A DNA stretch of 8,184 nucleotides. Origin: an uncultured Spirochaetia bacterium. GTDB lineage: Bacteria; Spirochaetota; UBA4802; JAGODF01. A program made the position numbers and the translations under genes. Position 1 is the first letter of the stretch. Each line of letters starts with the position of its first letter. The stretch is taken from positions 1 to 8,184 of the forward strand of contig CALCJG010000453.1 in the NCBI GenBank assembly GCA_937967705.1, in the 5' to 3' direction. Below the pieces are notes generated by a model, which saw only the letters and a list, made by a program, of their open reading frames with translations, ran no database searches and was not told where the DNA came from. Below, one piece after another: positions 6,069 to 8,184 of this stretch.

Positions 6069-6843
6069 AGAGATCCCCCATGAGCATCCGGCCCTTCACA
6101 GCATTCTTGAAGTCGGTTTTATACAGTTTGGGAAGGGGCAGGGTGATATCCAGCTGCCGGGAGGCCCCCCGCATTACCTCGCACCCCTCGATCACGCAGA
6201 GGCGCACGCCCACGCTGTTCCTTTTTACATGATGGAAAGCGAAGGAGGAGAGGATGATGCTGTTGAGAAAGGGCCCGCAGCTGCGCCTCGGAGACCGGAA
6301 GAGCTCCTTCAAGCTATTAACCTTCCGTTTCCCCAGCTCCGTGGCCACCACCCTGTTTTTCAGCAGCGCCTTCAGCAGTGTCTTTTCGTCATAAAGCGCC
6401 GTGAGCGACACATCCCGCCCCTGACGGATGTCCACGGTAACGTAGCGGGTGCCTTTTGATGTCCTCCCCCCTATCACGGCGGACCAGTCCTCCCGGAAGG
6501 ATACGAAGGGACCCACCACGGAGAGGAGGCGGTAATCGGCGGAGGTCCAGAATCCCGCCTTGTCCTTCATACCCTCCGTGCTGTATTTCCTGAAGAGGAT
6601 GAGGGTCTGTCCCATCTTCGCGTTGAGGACCCGGGCGCTTCCTCCTCCCCAGGTTACGGTCCATTCCCTGTAGACGGCCTTTCCGGGCCTGTCCGCCGGC
6701 GTTTTCTTCTTTGCTGGAGCGGCCGTACCGTCTCCAGAGAAGAAAGCCGCAAGCATTAAGCAGAGGAGAAATCCGGGGAGGAGCATTCGGCATGTTCCTG
6801 TCATCTCCCCGCTGTCCCTCTGATGCATCCGTTTCCGATTCAT
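6052..6843 (-). CDS. Exported protein of unknown family
   Basis: A 263-residue protein that I do not recognise. A basic N-terminus (MNRKRMHQR) is followed by a hydrophobic segment at about 20-36 (MLLPGFLLCLMLAAFF) and a small-residue stretch (TAAPA at 40-44), consistent with a signal peptide and periplasmic or secreted location. The cysteine at 28 does not make a good lipobox. After a K/P-rich linker, residues of about 58-150 look beta-rich (YREWTVTWGGG, LILFRKYST, FWTSADYRLLSVVGPFVSF, TRYVTVDIR), then DEKTLLKALLK and a C-terminal half with three cysteines (about 189, 216, 221). The central wording about a baseline state and status (SVVGPFVSFRE) recalls secreted beta domains but gives no function. 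GGGGTGA four bases before the ATG at 6843 supports this start; a further ATG at 6882 would be almost leaderless relative to the promoter. First gene of the four-gene unit, overlapping the hydrolase gene by 17 bases. Confidence 0.72.
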   Translation of the reverse strand: MNRKRMHQRDSGEMTGTCRMLLPGFLLCLMLAAFFSGDGTAAPAKKKTPADRPGKAVYREWTVTWGGGSARVLNAKMGQTLILFRKYSTEGMKDKAGFWTSADYRLLSVVGPFVSFREDWSAVIGGRTSKGTRYVTVDIRQGRDVSLTALYDEKTLLKALLKNRVVATELGKRKVNSLKELFRSPRRSCGPFLNSIILSSFAFHHVKRNSVGVRLCVIEGCEVMRGASRQLDITLPLPKLYKTDFKNAVKGRMLMGDLYAESR

Positions 6844-6847
6844 GACA

Positions 6848-6854
6848 TCACCCC
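6848..6854 (-). promoter_or_regulatory. Ribosome binding site of the exported-protein gene
   Basis: GGGGTGA, a good match to the anti-16S sequence, ends four bases before the ATG at 6843. It decides between this start and the in-frame ATGs at 6882 and 6804. Confidence 0.55.
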
Positions 6855-6891
6855 GATCCATCAACATATACGGCGCCGTCATACCCGCCTC

Positions 6892-6900
6892 ATTATATCA
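6892..6900 (-). promoter_or_regulatory. Extended -10 promoter of the four-gene unit
   Basis: The minus strand reads TGATATAAT, an exact consensus TGnTATAAT extended -10. Transcription would begin at about 6885, leaving a leader of roughly 40 bases before the ATG at 6843. The sequence 16-18 bases upstream is GC-rich with no TTGACA-like -35, as is tolerated at extended -10 promoters. It lies in the 128-base gap after the VWA gene, exactly where a new transcript would be expected. Confidence 0.55.
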
Positions 6901-6954
6901 AGGATGTTCCCGGAGGCCGGCATTAATCAATCACAATTTCTGCCGTCCGTCGGG

Positions 6955-6964
6955 TTGTGCACAA
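6955..6964. repeat. Perfect 10-bp palindrome next to the VWA gene stop
   Basis: TTGTGCACAA reads the same on both strands. It lies eight bases downstream of the VWA gene stop and about 55 bases upstream of the extended -10 element. The half-site CACAATTT occurs at 6960-6967 and again at 6932-6939, 28 bases apart on the same strand. This could be an operator for the four-gene unit, but a single short palindrome is weak evidence. Confidence 0.3.
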
Positions 6965-6971
6965 TTTTAGT

Positions 6972-8183
6972 CTATTTCACCGACTCGACCACCTTGCGGA
7001 CCAGCTCCGGTATGACGGGGAGAAGCTGCTCGGGATTGGTGAAATACTCCGCATAGGTGGCCTCCCTTTTAAAGAGATCGAAGTAGTCCCCCCGATGCAT
7101 GTCCACGTTGAAGTAGATCAGCTTGATGCCGGCATTGACCGTTTCCCGCATGGCGATCAGGGTATCATCCAGGGCCTCTTTGCCGCTGTAATTGTCCGCC
7201 TCGGGCCTGCCGTCGCTGAGGAGAATGAAGTACTTTACGTCGGCATCGCTCTGTTCCAGGATCTGTCGCACGTAGCGGATGAAATCCCCGTCCCGGTTGG
7301 CCGCATCCGCTTTAAAGGAAGAGACCGCCTTCAGTGTGTCGGCCCGGTAGACGTTGGTGGAGGTTACCGAGTTGAAGGCGAAGACCTCCAGCCTGTCCGT
7401 TAGATAGGAAAGGGCCGTTCCGAAGATGACGGCGAAGGCCTTTTCTATATCCAGTATCTCGTCGTAATTGTAGAATTCCTCCTTCGAAAGAGGGACCTCC
7501 ACCAGCGATATCCCGTCCACGTTCTTCACCTCCCCCGTCAGGACCCCGGTATAGGGCTGCACCCAGAGGCTGGTGGAATAGCTGGCGTCCAGCCCTATCA
7601 CCACATGAAGGGAGCGCCGCGTTTCGGTGTAGATGTCCATGTATTCCGGGGTCTCCTGCAGGGGTCTGCCCGCCAGCACCTCGATGAGAAGATCCACGCT
7701 GATCTCCCCCTCGAAGGCCGAGGTCTCGTACTTCTCCTCCACGGCGGGCAGGAGGACCGCCAGCTGCTGATACACACGCTGGGCCAGGTATTCCCATTTG
7801 CGGAATCGGTGGAAGAATACCGGGTCCACATTCCTGACCACGAATTCCCTCACCTCGGAGATGCGCGTTCGGGATTTCGTCCTGGGGTCGATGGTGTAGA
7901 CGTATTTCTTGCCGGGGGACTTCTTCTTCCCCCCCTTCGGTTTTTTCCCCTTGCTCTTCTTCTTCCCGGGGGTTCCCTTTTCCTTCCCCGGCCCCTTCGA
8001 TTTCCCGGCATCCCCTTCCGTCTGAAGCCGGGCCGCCTCGTCATCGGCCTTCGTTCTATGGGAGAAATCGATCACCCCCGCCTCGCTGTAATCGGGATGA
8101 ATCGCCTCGTCGAGGAGGACGCCTATGTAACCCTCCAGGGCGGCCACACTCATCCCCCTGCCGGCCTCCCGGGTATCTCCCTC
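6972..8183 (-). CDS. NorD/CbbO-like von Willebrand factor A domain protein, 5' end beyond the window
   Basis: At least 403 codons are visible, and the frame stays open to the right edge. An ATG at 8153 (393 residues) is possible, but its GGGGG is too close. NorD-type proteins are usually longer, so I treat the gene as truncated. Numbering from that ATG, a lysine/glycine/proline-rich linker spans about 51-83, followed by helical sequence and EGEISVDLLIEVLAGRP at about 148-163. The VWA domain then starts with MIDAS motif DASYS (D189, S191, S193) and continues with AANRDGDFIRYV at 284-295 and LLSDGRPEADNY at 311-322. The RDGDFIR and DGRP motifs are typical of the NorD/CbbO group. These proteins bind a divalent metal at the MIDAS and work with MoxR-type AAA+ ATPases (NorQ, CbbQ) to insert metals or activate enzymes. 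No nor or cbb genes are visible, so the client is unknown. No signal peptide or membrane segment is visible. Confidence 0.82.
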   Translation of the reverse strand, partial: EGDTREAGRGMSVAALEGYIGVLLDEAIHPDYSEAGVIDFSHRTKADDEAARLQTEGDAGKSKGPGKEKGTPGKKKSKGKKPKGGKKKSPGKKYVYTIDPRTKSRTRISEVREFVVRNVDPVFFHRFRKWEYLAQRVYQQLAVLLPAVEEKYETSAFEGEISVDLLIEVLAGRPLQETPEYMDIYTETRRSLHVVIGLDASYSTSLWVQPYTGVLTGEVKNVDGISLVEVPLSKEEFYNYDEILDIEKAFAVIFGTALSYLTDRLEVFAFNSVTSTNVYRADTLKAVSSFKADAANRDGDFIRYVRQILEQSDADVKYFILLSDGRPEADNYSGKEALDDTLIAMRETVNAGIKLIYFNVDMHRGDYFDLFKREATYAEYFTNPEQLLPVIPELVRKVVESVK

Positions 8184-8184
8184 A

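Noticed and set aside
6957..7403. A 148-codon plus-strand open frame opposite the VWA domain
   Set aside because: It mirrors the conserved VWA coding sequence on the other strand and has no family features of its own.
7905..8003. The purine-rich coding strand of the VWA linker as a tandem repeat or non-coding element
   Set aside because: It is fully explained by lysine and glycine codons in an uninterrupted reading frame, and the units are irregular.

Overview
The window is a gene-dense stretch of a GC-rich bacterial chromosome (roughly 60% G+C by eye) with no RNA genes, insertion sequences, CRISPR arrays or phage genes. It holds nine protein genes, and no gap longer than about 130 bases. 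The gene set (DUF1848, Cdd1/PF11731, a bacterial Dph6-like PP-loop protein, a ferritin-like protein) and the several membrane-anchored or exported products fit an anaerobic bacterium, perhaps a Spirochaetota or Desulfobacterota member. The sequence alone does not settle the phylum.

Layout: (1) Bases 2-832, plus strand: the C-terminal part of a DUF1848 protein with a CX3CX2C cysteine motif at its end. It converges on the next gene with a 16-base gap. (2) Bases 849-3772, minus strand: a compact three-gene unit, read from the right as a membrane-anchored alpha/beta hydrolase, a small Cdd1-type helix-hairpin-helix protein, and a membrane-anchored alkaline phosphatase. The last two genes share an ATGA stop/start. 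(3) Bases 3886-6843, minus strand: a four-gene unit, read from the right as an exported protein of unknown family, a second serine alpha/beta hydrolase, a ferritin-like four-helix protein and a Dph6-like ATP-pyrophosphatase. An extended -10 promoter (TGATATAAT) lies just upstream of its first gene. (4) Bases 6972-8183, minus strand: the C-terminal part of a NorD/CbbO-like von Willebrand factor A protein with an intact DxSxS metal site and a lysine/glycine-rich linker. It runs off the right edge.

How the genes may work together: the tight spacing and overlaps suggest two co-expressed units. The three-gene unit combines two envelope-anchored hydrolases with a small HhH protein and may concern phosphate or ester scavenging at the membrane. 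The four-gene unit has no recognised pathway, and its co-occurrence in other genomes is the thing most worth testing. No classic defence or secretion system is visible. The NorD-like gene could belong with a MoxR-type AAA+ ATPase to the right of the window, but that partner is not in view.
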